Below, piece after piece: positions 8,613 through 18,407 of a DNA stretch of 64,000 nucleotides. Position 1 is the first letter of the stretch. Every line of letters starts with the position of its first letter. A program made the position numbers and the translations under genes. The DNA is from Bacillus sp. SA1-12. GTDB taxonomy: Bacteria; Bacillota; Bacilli; Bacillales; Bacillaceae. The notes beneath the pieces were generated by a model that worked only from the letters and a program-made list of their open reading frames with translations, ran no database searches and had not been told where the DNA came from. The DNA lies in assembly GCF_000981385.1 (NCBI RefSeq), contig NZ_LATZ01000008.1, forward strand, positions 62,001 to 126,000, written 5' to 3'.

Positions 8613-9509
8613 ATGTTTGGTAATAAAAATAAAATAAAAGAATCATTTGCAGATCGATTTTTTCTTACATGTGTCTACCTTTTTCTAACGGTTATATTAA
8701 TAGTGGTTCTTTATCCACTTATTTATATAGTTAGTGCATCAATAAGTAGTCCTCAAGCAGTTTCAGGTGGAAAGGTGTGGTTATGGCCAGTTGACCTGTC
8801 TTTTAAGGGGTATGAAGTGATCTTTAGCAATGCTCAGGTATTAACTGGTTATTTAAATTCACTCTTTTATACCACTTTCGGTACTTTAATTAGTGTGACA
8901 TTGACAGTGTTAATTGCCTATCCTCTTTCAAGAAAAACATTCTTTGGTCGTAATTTTCTAATGTTTTTTATCGTGTTCACAATGCTATTTTATGGCGGTT
9001 TGATTCCTACTTATCTAGTTGTGAAATCGTTAGGAATGGTGGATACAAGATGGGCGCTCTTAATTCCTAATGCAATTGCAGTATGGCAAGTTATTATTGC
9101 ACGAACATTTTTTCAGACTACCATACCAGATGAATTAGTTGAAGCAAGTGAAATGGATGGGTGTAGTGATTTGCGTTTTCTATGGTCAGTTGTGCTACCA
9201 TTGGCCAAGCCTATTATAGCTGTCCTTGTATTAATGTATGCAGTTGGGCAGTGGAACTCATACTTTGACGCATTAATTTATTTAAAGAACCCAGATCTAC
9301 AGCCGCTTCAATTGGTACTTAGAAATATAATTATTTTGAATACAAGTACTGCAGGAATGGAAGCTTCGGAAATGTTGGAACGACAGCAGCTGGCTGATTT
9401 AATGAAATATGCCTTAATCGTTGCTGCGAGTTTACCTGTTATGCTCATCTATCCTTTTGTACAGCGACACTTTGTTAAGGGTATGATGATTGGTTCAGTT
9501 AAAGGATAA
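8613..9509 (+). CDS. Carbohydrate ABC transporter permease, LplC/YtcP family
   Basis: A 298-residue partner permease, 16 bases after the first. It has six hydrophobic helices, the cytoplasmic loop ELVEASEMDGCSDLRFLWSV and the C-terminal FVKGMMIGSVKG that ends most LplC/AraQ-type permeases. A ribosome site (aaaagggggc) precedes the ATG. It should form the membrane channel together with the LplB-type subunit. Confidence 0.92.
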   Translation: MFGNKNKIKESFADRFFLTCVYLFLTVILIVVLYPLIYIVSASISSPQAVSGGKVWLWPVDLSFKGYEVIFSNAQVLTGYLNSLFYTTFGTLISVTLTVLIAYPLSRKTFFGRNFLMFFIVFTMLFYGGLIPTYLVVKSLGMVDTRWALLIPNAIAVWQVIIARTFFQTTIPDELVEASEMDGCSDLRFLWSVVLPLAKPIIAVLVLMYAVGQWNSYFDALIYLKNPDLQPLQLVLRNIIILNTSTAGMEASEMLERQQLADLMKYALIVAASLPVMLIYPFVQRHFVKGMMIGSVKG

Positions 9510-9631
9510 TGCTACTACTAATTATCTAACATTGAAAGGAGTGATGCTAAAGTAGGTTGCACCCAGACCAATCTTTATGGTCATTTGCTAGATTGTTAAT
9601 CCCATGATTTTAATGAAAGGGGAAGGTTACA

Positions 9632-11260
9632 TTGAAAAAGAGTTTAATGTATTATTTATCAATTTTACTTATTGTAAGTTTTACTTTAGTAGGCTGTAGC
9701 TCGAATGAAAAAACAGAGTCTCAACAAGATGGTGATGGCCCTATTAAGATAAAGGTTTTTGGCCCCCAAAATGCTGATACTAATTTAGAGACAAACTCCT
9801 TTACGAAACTAGTTGAGGAGAAGTTTAATATCGATTTAGAATGGCAAGTAACGACTTATGATGCAACTTCTGCAAGTGAAGTAAGAAATATTGCGCTTGC
9901 AAGTGGTGATTACCCTGATCTCTTTCTTCTAGTTCCTTGGGTTGATCAGTTTTCACAAACAGACTTATTACGTTATGGGAAACAAGGTGTAGTACTTCCA
10001 TTAAATGATTTAATAGATCAGTATGCACCAAATATTAAAGAAGTGTTAGAAAACCACCCTTATTATGCATCGATGGTAACCGCTCCAGACGGAAATATTT
10101 ATGGATTGCCACATTTAAATGAGTGTTTCCATTGTTCATACGGAAACAAACTATGGATCAATACAGACTGGCTAGAAAAATTAAAACTAGATATGCCGCA
10201 AACAACAGAAGACCTAAAAACTGTCCTAACAAAGTTTAAAACCCAAGATCCAAATGGAAATGGAAAACAAGATGAAGTTCCTTTGAGTGGTTCTCCAGCT
10301 CTTGTTGAATCTTCTATTATTCCTTATTTAATGAATGGTTTCATTTATGATGATTCTAGGTCAAGACTGATAATGAAAAATGGCAAGGTTGATTTGGCAG
10401 CTAATAAAGAGGAATGGAAGGAAGGTTTATCTTATATACGTTCTTTATATGAAGAAGGATTAATTTATAAAGGCGCTTTTTCTCAAAATACGGAGGCGCA
10501 ACAAAAATTAGGTAATAATGCAGAAGCTCAAATTGTAGGGGCGTCAACTGCGATGCATCCAGGGGTATTTGTAACGGAAGAAAAGTATTCAAAATTTTAT
10601 GATGCAGCTCCCCCACTTAAAGGGCCACATTCTGCATATACAACGTATAACTTTCCGAGTACTCCTGGAGGAGCATTTGTTCTAACGAATAATGCAAGCG
10701 AAGAAGCCCAGATTGCAGCTATTAAACTAGTAGACTATATGTTTACAGGTGAAGGAAGGATTCTCAGTCACCATGGTGAAAAAGATGTAAGCTGGAGGGA
10801 ACCTAAAGAAGGTGAAGTCGCTATCGAGGAAGGAGTTGAACCTAATTTAGCACAAATTCCTTTAGGAGATGGTGAAAAACCACGTAACGATAATTGGGGA
10901 GCACAATCACAATATTATCATTCAAGAGAATTTAGAGATGGGTTAGTCCAAGCGACCGATATTTATACAGCAGAAGGGTATGAGCGGAGATTGCAGGAAG
11001 CAACACATTTATATGAAGGAAAAGAAGCTTCTGAAGTTTTCCCACATTGGGCTATTTGGATTGACCCTGCTGTTGCAGATGAAACAGCCATGATTAAAAC
11101 TAATATTGAGGAATACATTGAGCAGAATGCACTTCAATTTATAACAGGTTCAAAGGATTTAGATAAGGACTGGGATTCCTATGTTAAAGGATTTGAGCAG
11201 TTAGATCTTAAACGTTATCTAGAAATTATGCAGGAAGCATATGACAATTCTAGTTTATAA
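9632..11260 (+). CDS. Extracellular solute-binding lipoprotein, LplA type
   Basis: A 542-residue family-1-like binding protein, large as is usual for the LplA group. Translation starts at TTG 9632 behind gggga-agg. The signal peptide ends in a lipobox (LVGCSS, about residues 18-23). The mature part contains the calcium-like loop DPNGNGKQDEVP and the aromatic-rich LNECFHCSYGNKLW region. It binds the imported glycan outside the membrane and hands it to the two permeases upstream. An intrinsic terminator follows at 11305. No ATPase gene accompanies the three subunits. Confidence 0.92.
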   Translation: MKKSLMYYLSILLIVSFTLVGCSSNEKTESQQDGDGPIKIKVFGPQNADTNLETNSFTKLVEEKFNIDLEWQVTTYDATSASEVRNIALASGDYPDLFLLVPWVDQFSQTDLLRYGKQGVVLPLNDLIDQYAPNIKEVLENHPYYASMVTAPDGNIYGLPHLNECFHCSYGNKLWINTDWLEKLKLDMPQTTEDLKTVLTKFKTQDPNGNGKQDEVPLSGSPALVESSIIPYLMNGFIYDDSRSRLIMKNGKVDLAANKEEWKEGLSYIRSLYEEGLIYKGAFSQNTEAQQKLGNNAEAQIVGASTAMHPGVFVTEEKYSKFYDAAPPLKGPHSAYTTYNFPSTPGGAFVLTNNASEEAQIAAIKLVDYMFTGEGRILSHHGEKDVSWREPKEGEVAIEEGVEPNLAQIPLGDGEKPRNDNWGAQSQYYHSREFRDGLVQATDIYTAEGYERRLQEATHLYEGKEASEVFPHWAIWIDPAVADETAMIKTNIEEYIEQNALQFITGSKDLDKDWDSYVKGFEQLDLKRYLEIMQEAYDNSSL

Positions 11261-11304
11261 AAAAGAAAGTTCTGCTAGGATTAGCTGATCAATTGAATAA
11301 ACAG

Positions 11305-11335
11305 CCGATGAAGACCACTTCATCGGTTCTGTCTT
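11305..11335 (+). terminator. Rho-independent terminator
   Basis: A perfect 9-bp stem CCGATGAAG/CTTCATCGG with loop acca is followed by ttctgtcttgtt. It lies 45 bases after the binding-protein stop codon, so the importer may form its own transcript. Confidence 0.7.
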
Positions 11336-11383
11336 GTTATTTTAATTTCACTATAATGCAAAATTTTTTTATGGAGGGAACAC

Positions 11384-12313
11384 ATGAAATATAGAAAACT
11401 AGGAAAAACAGGCTTAGAAGTTTCTATTCTCAGTTATGGTGCTTCATCTTTAGGTTCTGTGTTTAGAAATATTAATGAAGAAGAGGGAATTAGAACGGTT
11501 CATACAGGGATTGAATTGGGAATTAACTTAATTGATGTTTCACCCTACTATGGGCTAACGAAAGCTGAGACTATACTTGGTAAGGCGTTAAAAGATATTC
11601 AGCGTGAGAAAATTATTCTTTCAACGAAGGCAGGCAGATACGGAGAGGATAAATTTGATTTTTCAAAAAGTAGAATCCTGACAAGTATAGATGAAAGCTT
11701 AAAAAGGTTATCGACAGATTATATAGATATTTTGCTTCTACATGACATTGAATTTGCTTCCTTTGGTCAGGTCATGGAGGAGGCTATTCCAGCCCTTCAA
11801 CAACTAAAAAAAGATGGGAAGATTCGTTATTTTGGGGTTTCTGGTTTACCTTTAACTGTATTTGAAAAAGTCCTTAAAGAAACAGATCTTGATGTTATCC
11901 TGTCGTATTGTCATTATTCTTTGAATGATAATTCTTTGTTGAACATTATTCCTCTTCTAGAAGAAAAACATGTTGGTTTGATCAATGCATCCCCATTATC
12001 AATGGGGCTCCTTAGCAGTCGGGAGGTACCAGATTGGCATCCAGCATCAAATGAAATCAAAGAGGCGTGCAACAGAGCAGCTGAATTTTGTAAACAACAG
12101 GGTGAAGATATTTCAAAGCTTGCTATTCAATATTCAGTTGCGAATGAAAAAGTACCAACTACTTTAGTTAGTACGGCAAATGTAGAAAATGTTAAGAATA
12201 ATATCGAGTGGGCAAATAAACCAATGGATTTAGAGCTGCTAAAAGAAGTTCTTTCTATTTTAGAACCAATCCACAACAAAACTTGGCCAAGTGGAAACAA
12301 CGAGTATTGGTAA
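11384..12313 (+). CDS. Aldo/keto reductase, L-fucose/L-galactose dehydrogenase-like
   Basis: A 309-residue NAD(P)-dependent TIM-barrel oxidoreductase. The start MKYRKLGKTGLEVS, the cofactor/active-site stretch INLIDVSPYYGLTKAETILG (catalytic Asp and Tyr), the Lys of ILSTKAG and the His of ILLLHDIEF are the AKR tetrad. The wording SPYYG with the GASSLGSVF start is typical of the L-galactose/L-fucose/D-threo-aldose dehydrogenase branch. A ribosome site (atggaggga) precedes the ATG. Placed between a glycan importer and an alpha-L-fucosidase, it probably oxidises released L-fucose to the lactone; this is inference from context. Confidence 0.8.
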   Translation: MKYRKLGKTGLEVSILSYGASSLGSVFRNINEEEGIRTVHTGIELGINLIDVSPYYGLTKAETILGKALKDIQREKIILSTKAGRYGEDKFDFSKSRILTSIDESLKRLSTDYIDILLLHDIEFASFGQVMEEAIPALQQLKKDGKIRYFGVSGLPLTVFEKVLKETDLDVILSYCHYSLNDNSLLNIIPLLEEKHVGLINASPLSMGLLSSREVPDWHPASNEIKEACNRAAEFCKQQGEDISKLAIQYSVANEKVPTTLVSTANVENVKNNIEWANKPMDLELLKEVLSILEPIHNKTWPSGNNEYW

Positions 12314-12583
12314 TATTTTTACAATACATATGAAGGATGGCGTACCTTTTTTAAAAAAGACGAGAGTTCATTAAAGGACTTAAATAATTAGGCATTAGAT
12401 CCATTTACTACTACCGTAGCAAAAATCATGTTAGCTTGTATGCACGGTTAGTAAACCCTATTATTCTGCTATATGGGGATAGTCTTAGATCATATCATAC
12501 AAATTGTAACTGTAACGGTATCAGATATTTGTAGAAAACTCTTCTCGATTTTATTCAATAAAATAATATGGAGGAAAGCAGAA

Positions 12584-14875
12584 TTGAATAATAATATAAT
12601 TTTATTTAATAAGCCTGCAGAAACATGGAATGAGGCATTGCCTATTGGAAATGGACGATTAGGAGCAATGATTTTTGGAAAAACTTCAGTAGAACAAATC
12701 CAATTAAATGAAGAATCAATCTGGTATGGAGGATTTAGGGATAGAAATAATCCAGATGCATTGGAAAATCTACCAAAGATTAGGGAGTTGCTAAAGGAAG
12801 GAAGATTAAGGGAAGCTGAACAATTAGCAACCTATGCTCTATCGGGAACACCTGATACACAAAGGCATTATATGACACTTGGTGATTTGTTTCTGAATTT
12901 TGGACATGAAAGAGTTGAAGAATATACAAGGAAACTTGATCTAGAAAATGCAATTTCTTCAGTTGACTATTCTTTGAAACAAACTAAATTTAAAAGAGAA
13001 ATTTTCGCCAGTTTTCCAGATCAAGTAACAGTTATTCACCTTACATCAAGTGAAACTGGATCAATATCATTTACTGCTAGACTTTCAAGAGAGCAGAATC
13101 GATATACTGAAAGCTTGTACTCAAGAAGAAAAAATAGTCTCATAATGAAAGGTAATTGCGGTGGGAAAGATGGATCTGATTATTCAGTTGTCTTATCTGC
13201 CTTTGCAGAGGGGGGAAAGGTTGATACAATTGGTGAGCATCTTATCGTACGAGATGCGGATTCGGTCATGTTGTTTTTGGCAGCTGAAACGACATTTCGT
13301 CAAGCAGATCCAGAAGGAGAATGCTTTAAAAAAATTGATCAAGCAGCAGTCAAATCATTTGAACAATTGAAACAACGACATATAGAGGATTATGCCCAAT
13401 TCTTCAAACGAATGGAAATTGGTTTAACTGATGAAGTAAATGAAGATATTCTAAAATTACCAATAGATGAAAGAATAAAAAGAATCAAAAATGGTTTAGA
13501 AGATCATAAACTGATAGAGTTGTATTTTCAGTTTGGTCGTTATTTACTCATATCAAGTAGTAGACCCGGTACACTTCCAGCAAACTTGCAGGGAATTTGG
13601 AACGACAAAATGAGGCCCCCATGGGATAGTAAATATACAATTAATATTAATGCACAAATGAACTATTGGCCTGCTGAAGTATGTAATCTATCAGAATGTC
13701 ATGAGCCATTATTCGATTTAATCGAACGAATGCGCGCAAACGGTAGACATACAGCAAAGGTAATGTATGGATGCAGGGGCTTTGTTGCACATCATAATAC
13801 GGATATTTGGGGAGATACAGCTCCACAGGATATCTATCCTCCATCAACCTACTGGCAGATGGGTGCAGCCTGGCTATGCCTTCACTTATGGGAACATTAT
13901 CAATTTACTTATGATAAAAACTTCCTTAAAAAAAGTTACGAGACGATGAAAGAGTCTGCAGAGTTCTTTTTGGACTTTTTAATAGAAACAAAAGATGGAT
14001 ATTTGGTCACTAGTCCCTCTGTTTCACCAGAAAACACTTATATTCTTCCAAATGGTGAAAAAGGAACATTGTGTATTGGACCATCGATGGACAGCCAGAT
14101 CTTGAACGAACTATTTCAATCATGTATTGAGGCAAGTGAAATCCTTGGTAAGGATGTAAAATTTAGAGAACAGCTCACAAGGATGATAAAGCGTTTACCT
14201 AAAACAAAAATAGGCAAATATGGTCAAATTCAAGAATGGATGGAGGATTATGAGGAGGCAGAACCAGGGCATCGTCATATATCACATTTATTTGCCCTCC
14301 ATCCTGGGAAGCAAATTACCCTTACAAAAACTCCTGATCTTGCAAAGGCAGCAAGAACAACTTTAGAAAGAAGGCTTGCAAATGGCGGGGGTCATACAGG
14401 ATGGAGTCGTGCTTGGATTATTAATATGTGGGCAAGGCTATGGGACGGAGAACTTGCTTATTCAAATATTTTGGAAATGCTGAAGCATTCAACCCTACCA
14501 AACCTTTTAGATAATCATCCGCCTTTTCAGATTGATGGGAATTTTGGCGGTACTGCCGGTATTGCTGAAATGCTCGTGCAAAGTCATACGGGATCAATAC
14601 AGTTCCTTCCTGCTATTCCTAGAACATGGAATAAAGGATTTGTAAAGGGAATAAGGGCACGAGGTGGATTTGAAATTGATTTATATTGGGAGAATGGTTC
14701 AGTAGTAACAGCAGCAGTTCACTCATTATGTGGTAATGAGTGCAAAATAAATTGGATAGGACCCTTTCAGTTAACTGATGAAAATAGTAGAGAAGTAAAT
14801 GAGTTTCTTTATGATAATGAAATCATATGTTTTCCTACGAAAAGAGACGGAATTTATACCCTTAATGTAAAATAA
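12584..14875 (+). CDS. Alpha-L-fucosidase, glycoside hydrolase family 95
   Basis: About 763 residues, the usual length of GH95 enzymes, starting at TTG 12584 behind the ribosome site tggaggaa (12569-12576). An upstream ATG at 12473 would add 37 atypical residues without a ribosome site. The N-terminal domain shows [18 protein letters not shown] and NEESIWYGG; the catalytic barrel shows [38 protein letters not shown] and [24 protein letters not shown] sequence ([19 protein letters not shown]). There is no signal peptide, so it works in the cytoplasm on an imported fucosylated oligosaccharide, probably by inversion on alpha-1,2 linkages as known for the family. Confidence 0.9.
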   Translation: MNNNIILFNKPAETWNEALPIGNGRLGAMIFGKTSVEQIQLNEESIWYGGFRDRNNPDALENLPKIRELLKEGRLREAEQLATYALSGTPDTQRHYMTLGDLFLNFGHERVEEYTRKLDLENAISSVDYSLKQTKFKREIFASFPDQVTVIHLTSSETGSISFTARLSREQNRYTESLYSRRKNSLIMKGNCGGKDGSDYSVVLSAFAEGGKVDTIGEHLIVRDADSVMLFLAAETTFRQADPEGECFKKIDQAAVKSFEQLKQRHIEDYAQFFKRMEIGLTDEVNEDILKLPIDERIKRIKNGLEDHKLIELYFQFGRYLLISSSRPGTLPANLQGIWNDKMRPPWDSKYTININAQMNYWPAEVCNLSECHEPLFDLIERMRANGRHTAKVMYGCRGFVAHHNTDIWGDTAPQDIYPPSTYWQMGAAWLCLHLWEHYQFTYDKNFLKKSYETMKESAEFFLDFLIETKDGYLVTSPSVSPENTYILPNGEKGTLCIGPSMDSQILNELFQSCIEASEILGKDVKFREQLTRMIKRLPKTKIGKYGQIQEWMEDYEEAEPGHRHISHLFALHPGKQITLTKTPDLAKAARTTLERRLANGGGHTGWSRAWIINMWARLWDGELAYSNILEMLKHSTLPNLLDNHPPFQIDGNFGGTAGIAEMLVQSHTGSIQFLPAIPRTWNKGFVKGIRARGGFEIDLYWENGSVVTAAVHSLCGNECKINWIGPFQLTDENSREVNEFLYDNEIICFPTKRDGIYTLNVK

Positions 14876-14950
14876 TCCCGAAAGAGGTGAAGGTAAGTAA
14901 AGGAAAATTTGTTATAAAAATTATCACGATTAAAAAGTTATCAAAGCCAA

Positions 14951-14992
14951 ACAACTCGTCGATGTGTTCATACACATCGACGAGTTGTTTTC
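14951..14992 (+). terminator. Rho-independent terminator, 17-bp perfect stem
   Basis: Positions 14951-14967 and 14972-14988 are exact reverse complements around a 4-base loop (tcat), followed by tttt. It lies 75 bases after the fucosidase stop codon. Confidence 0.8.
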
Positions 14993-14994
14993 CT

Positions 14995-15069
14995 GAAATT
15001 GATTGGAAACTGATAGTAGATCATTATGAAGATATGCTTCGATTGGCGATGTCGATTAATACAGGGAAA
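14995..15069 (+). pseudogene. Tn3-family transposase fragment
   Basis: The frame reads EIDWKLIVDHYEDMLRLAMS then INTGK, resembling the segment (I.W.LI..HW.D.L.L..SI..GK) just before the conserved C-terminal part of Tn3-family TnpA proteins. Only about 25 residues remain, bounded by the fucosidase terminator on one side and a second hairpin on the other. It suggests that a transposon once lay at this junction between two sugar-import loci. The call rests on a short match. Confidence 0.5.
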
Positions 15070-15101
15070 AAGGGGGCATTATAAAAAAGTTCCCCCCTTT
15101 T
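15067..15101. terminator. Possible bidirectional terminator
   Basis: AAAAAGGGGG and CCCCCCTTTT face each other around a loop of about 15 bases. It lies between convergent genes (fucosidase on plus, importer on minus) and could end transcription from both sides. The loop is large, so confidence is limited. Confidence 0.45.
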
Positions 15102-15123
15102 CGGGTTTCTCCGTGTTGAAAAA

Positions 15124-15960
15124 CTACCCTTTAACACCTGTAAGAGTAATCCCTTCAATAAAATATCGTTGGGCGAATAAAAATATGATAATGATCGGTA
15201 GTAATGTAAATACGGATGCTGCCATTAATAAATCATAGTTCGTTGTGTATACTCCATTGAATGCAGATAAACCCAATTGAACGGTAAATTTGTCACTACT
15301 ATTAATGTAAACAAGTGGCCCCATAAAATCATTGTATACCCCTTGAAATGTAAACACTGTTATTGTTGCAATAGCAGGCTTCGATAAAGGCAAGAACATT
15401 TGCCACCAGATTCGAAATCGACTACAACCGTCAATCATTGCTGCTTCTTCTATGTCAGCAGGAAGGGTTAGGAAAAATTGTCTGAGCAAAAAGATCGCAA
15501 AAGCGTTACCAAACAATCCTGGTATAATTAATGGTTTTAAAGAATCTAACCAGCTCAGTTTACTAAATATTATAAACTGTGGGATGAGTGTTACTGTCGC
15601 TGGAATCATTAATGAGGCGAGCAACATCATAAAAATGAAATTCCTTCCAAAAAACTGAATTCTGGCAAATGCATAGGCAGCAAGGGAGGATACAATGATT
15701 GTAAAAACTGTGACTGGAATTACTACGAGCATCGTGTTATAAAACATTAAGCCGAAATTTAATCCACCGGCATGCCAGGCCTCAACATAATTGTTCCAAT
15801 CAAACGCTTCGGGAATCCAAACCGGAGGCATTACAAATATTTCATTCGGTTTTTTAAGAGATGTGGAAACCATCCAAATAAATGGCAATATACAAAGAAT
15901 TGACATAATTGAGAGTATAATATAAGCGATCAGTTTCCTTACTTGACCCTTCTTTTCCAT
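15124..15960 (-). CDS. Carbohydrate ABC transporter permease, AraQ/UgpE type
   Basis: A 278-residue membrane subunit with six hydrophobic segments, the EAA loop DIEEAAMIDGCSRFRIWWQM and the usual C-terminus FIEGITLTGVKG. It is the last gene of the minus-strand order binding protein, permease 1, permease 2. The reversed ribosome site ggatggtg lies before the ATG at 15960. No ATPase gene is present in the operon. Confidence 0.92.
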   Translation of the reverse strand: MEKKGQVRKLIAYIILSIMSILCILPFIWMVSTSLKKPNEIFVMPPVWIPEAFDWNNYVEAWHAGGLNFGLMFYNTMLVVIPVTVFTIIVSSLAAYAFARIQFFGRNFIFMMLLASLMIPATVTLIPQFIIFSKLSWLDSLKPLIIPGLFGNAFAIFLLRQFFLTLPADIEEAAMIDGCSRFRIWWQMFLPLSKPAIATITVFTFQGVYNDFMGPLVYINSSDKFTVQLGLSAFNGVYTTNYDLLMAASVFTLLPIIIIFLFAQRYFIEGITLTGVKG

Positions 15961-15979
15961 ATTTATTCACCATCCTATC

Positions 15980-16918
15980 CTACATATCATATTGAACTTT
16001 CCTTCCTAATAATCGATTTTGAACTAAAGTTGTAATTAAAATTAAGATAAACATGAGGACAGATATCGCACACGCATAGCCCATTTTGTTATACTTGAAA
16101 GCATTGGACCATAGATAATAGGTTAGCGTATGGGTAGAGAACCCTGGACCACCACTTGTCATCACATAAATTTCTCCAAAAACCTGGAAAGCACCAATAA
16201 CAGACATAATGGTAATAAAAAATGTTGCAGGTGTTAAAAGAGGGAATGTAATCTTCCAAAACTTTTGCAGTTTTGTCGCTCCGTCTAGATCGGCAGCCTC
16301 GTAAAGATGCTTTGGAATTCCTTGCAATGCCGCTAAATAAATGAGCATATTATAACCTGCACTTTTCCAAATAGCCATAAGGGCAATACTGGGTAACGCA
16401 AGTGTTTCACTTGTTAACCAGCCTAACGGTTCAACACCTACTTTAGAGAGAATGTAATTGATTAGGCCGAAATCTGGATTGTATAACCAAACAAATAATA
16501 GAGCTACCGCTAGCAAGGGACTAATGACCGGAATATAAAGGAGTGTTCTGTAAATTGTAATACCTTTTAGAGGAAGATTCATAGCTAGAGCTAAAATTAG
16601 TGAAACCGCAATGGAAGCCGGCACGAAATAAATTACCCATAAAATCGTGTTTTTTAAACTGATCAAAAATATTTTGTCTTGAAACAACGTGATATAATTT
16701 TCTAATCCAACCCACTTCGCAGGTGATATGACATTCCACTCCGTACTGCCAATGACAAATACTGCGATAACAGGAATTAGGGTAAACGATAAAAATCCAA
16801 TAAGCGCAGGAGCAATAAATAAGTAACCTTCAATATTATCCCTTACTCTTTTTTTATTATTGATTTTTCTTCTCTGTTGTATCCTTAAGGTTGTGCTCTC
16901 TTGCGGAACTTGATTCAC
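15980..16918 (-). CDS. Carbohydrate ABC transporter permease, UgpA/MalF type
   Basis: A 312-residue permease starting at GTG 16918 behind ggaggtg. After a basic N-terminal tail (about residues 10-30) it has six membrane segments and the loop YEAADLDGATKLQKFWKITF. The phrase MTSGGPGFSTHTLTYYLW before the last helices is typical of MalF/UgpA-like subunits. It is paired with the AraQ-type permease 19 bases downstream. Confidence 0.92.
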   Translation of the reverse strand: MNQVPQESTTLRIQQRRKINNKKRVRDNIEGYLFIAPALIGFLSFTLIPVIAVFVIGSTEWNVISPAKWVGLENYITLFQDKIFLISLKNTILWVIYFVPASIAVSLILALAMNLPLKGITIYRTLLYIPVISPLLAVALLFVWLYNPDFGLINYILSKVGVEPLGWLTSETLALPSIALMAIWKSAGYNMLIYLAALQGIPKHLYEAADLDGATKLQKFWKITFPLLTPATFFITIMSVIGAFQVFGEIYVMTSGGPGFSTHTLTYYLWSNAFKYNKMGYACAISVLMFILILITTLVQNRLLGRKVQYDM

Positions 16919-16974
16919 TTAAGACACCTCCGTCATACAAGGAGGAAATAGAACAATTCCCTCCTTGTTTAAAA

Positions 16975-18267
16975 TTATTTAAATAATACCGTGTTCGCCT
17001 GTTCGTCGATATTTTCAACCGCTTCTTCAATCGACTGCTTGCCATTGAAAGCTGCATCCAATTCAGGTGTTACATATTTCTCCATATATTCAGAGAAATG
17101 ACCGCTTCTTGCTGCCTCCAATTGTACTTCAGTGTCTAAATATTCGGCCATTGCTTTATAAGGTTCGACTTCAGGAGGAGCAGTTACAATATCGGGATCA
17201 TCGAAAAATTGTGTATTAGTAGGCATGGCAAGACCTAGACCCAAAATGCCTTTAAGTCCTTCTTTACTCAATACATGTCTTAGCAGTTTTACAGCTGCCT
17301 CTTTATGATCACTTTCATTGCTCACGGCTAACTGCCCTGAACTAACCGGTGTAACCCTCGTTACTCCCTTTGGCATTTCAACAGCTGTCCATTCAAAATT
17401 TAATGCCTGCCGATAAGTGGGAACCATCCAGCGTCCAGTAGGGAACATAGCCACCTTACCGGTTTCGAACATTTGGGATTGTCCCATTCCAGCTTGTTTT
17501 GTTGCGGCGGGAGATGGTGCAGCTTTGTATGTTTGAAATAAATCATACATCCTTTTTAACCCTTTAATAACCTTTGGATCGTTTAAATTTGATTTCCCAT
17601 TGTTAAACCATTTGCCGCCTTCATTTCCCACAAAAATGCTCCAGGGCGCCCACCATGTTTCAAGAGCAGCACCGTATTGTGTAATTTTTCCCTTCTCGGT
17701 GATCGTTAATTTTTGAGCTAAATCCATAAATTCTTCCATCGTCCAATCACTGGTTGGGATTGGAATTCCGGCTTCTTTAAATAAATCTTTGTTGATATAC
17801 ATAGCGTAAGGTGACCAGTCTTTTGGTATGGCGTATTGTTTGCCCTGATATTTTCCATACTCTAATAGACCCGGTACAAAATTTGCGACTAATTCTGGAT
17901 ACTTTTCGATATAAGGATCGAGTACTGCTAGTTTTCCACTTTTTGCATACTCAGTTGCTAGATTTTCACCAATATAAAATACATCGGGCATCGTATTACC
18001 TATGATCATTGTCTTTAATTTTGTATCATAGTCTTTTGGAACATAAATATAGTTCACTTTATAACCGGGATTCCTAGTCTCAAATTCTTTAAACACTTTT
18101 GTATATAGTTCCCGTTCTTGTTCATTTCCCCATCCCATGAAACTAATTTCAATTTTTCCTTCCCTAGAGGTCGTTTTCATTTCATTACAACCTGCCATAG
18201 AGATAATTAGGGTAAGGCAAAACAACATGATTGTAGACGCTTTCAAAACCTTGTACAATGATTTCAT
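16975..18267 (-). CDS. Extracellular solute-binding lipoprotein, family 1
   Basis: About 430 residues. The ATG at 18267 (MKSLYKVLK) is chosen over an upstream ATG at 18303 because ggaggga lies directly before it. The signal peptide ends in the lipobox SMAGCNE. The mature protein has the usual SBP_bac_1 features, such as GKVAMFPTGRWMVPTYRQ and SNESDHKEAAVKLLRHVLS. It is the receptor of the importer encoded downstream. The adjacent AraC-type regulator gene, also on the minus strand, probably controls it. The ligand is unknown; the nearby isomerase and dehydrogenase suggest a rare sugar or sugar acid. Confidence 0.92.
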   Translation of the reverse strand: MKSLYKVLKASTIMLFCLTLIISMAGCNEMKTTSREGKIEISFMGWGNEQERELYTKVFKEFETRNPGYKVNYIYVPKDYDTKLKTMIIGNTMPDVFYIGENLATEYAKSGKLAVLDPYIEKYPELVANFVPGLLEYGKYQGKQYAIPKDWSPYAMYINKDLFKEAGIPIPTSDWTMEEFMDLAQKLTITEKGKITQYGAALETWWAPWSIFVGNEGGKWFNNGKSNLNDPKVIKGLKRMYDLFQTYKAAPSPAATKQAGMGQSQMFETGKVAMFPTGRWMVPTYRQALNFEWTAVEMPKGVTRVTPVSSGQLAVSNESDHKEAAVKLLRHVLSKEGLKGILGLGLAMPTNTQFFDDPDIVTAPPEVEPYKAMAEYLDTEVQLEAARSGHFSEYMEKYVTPELDAAFNGKQSIEEAVENIDEQANTVLFK

Positions 18268-18407
18268 CCTCCCTCCATATTTTGAATAATTGTTATAGCA
18301 CATTTATAATACATGTTGTTTTTTGTAATATTATTTGAAATATTCAAAATTGTATATACACTTTATTATCCTATTTTCATACAATATTATCTTTTGGGAA
18401 AATCTTG

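Noticed and set aside
9825..10616. Minus-strand open frames inside the binding-protein gene
   Set aside because: They are shadows of a clearly coding plus-strand gene and have no translation signals.
14887..15084. A 65-codon frame after the fucosidase gene as a separate small gene
   Set aside because: Its first half runs through the terminator stem; only the Tn3-like segment in the second half is meaningful, so it is listed as a fragment.
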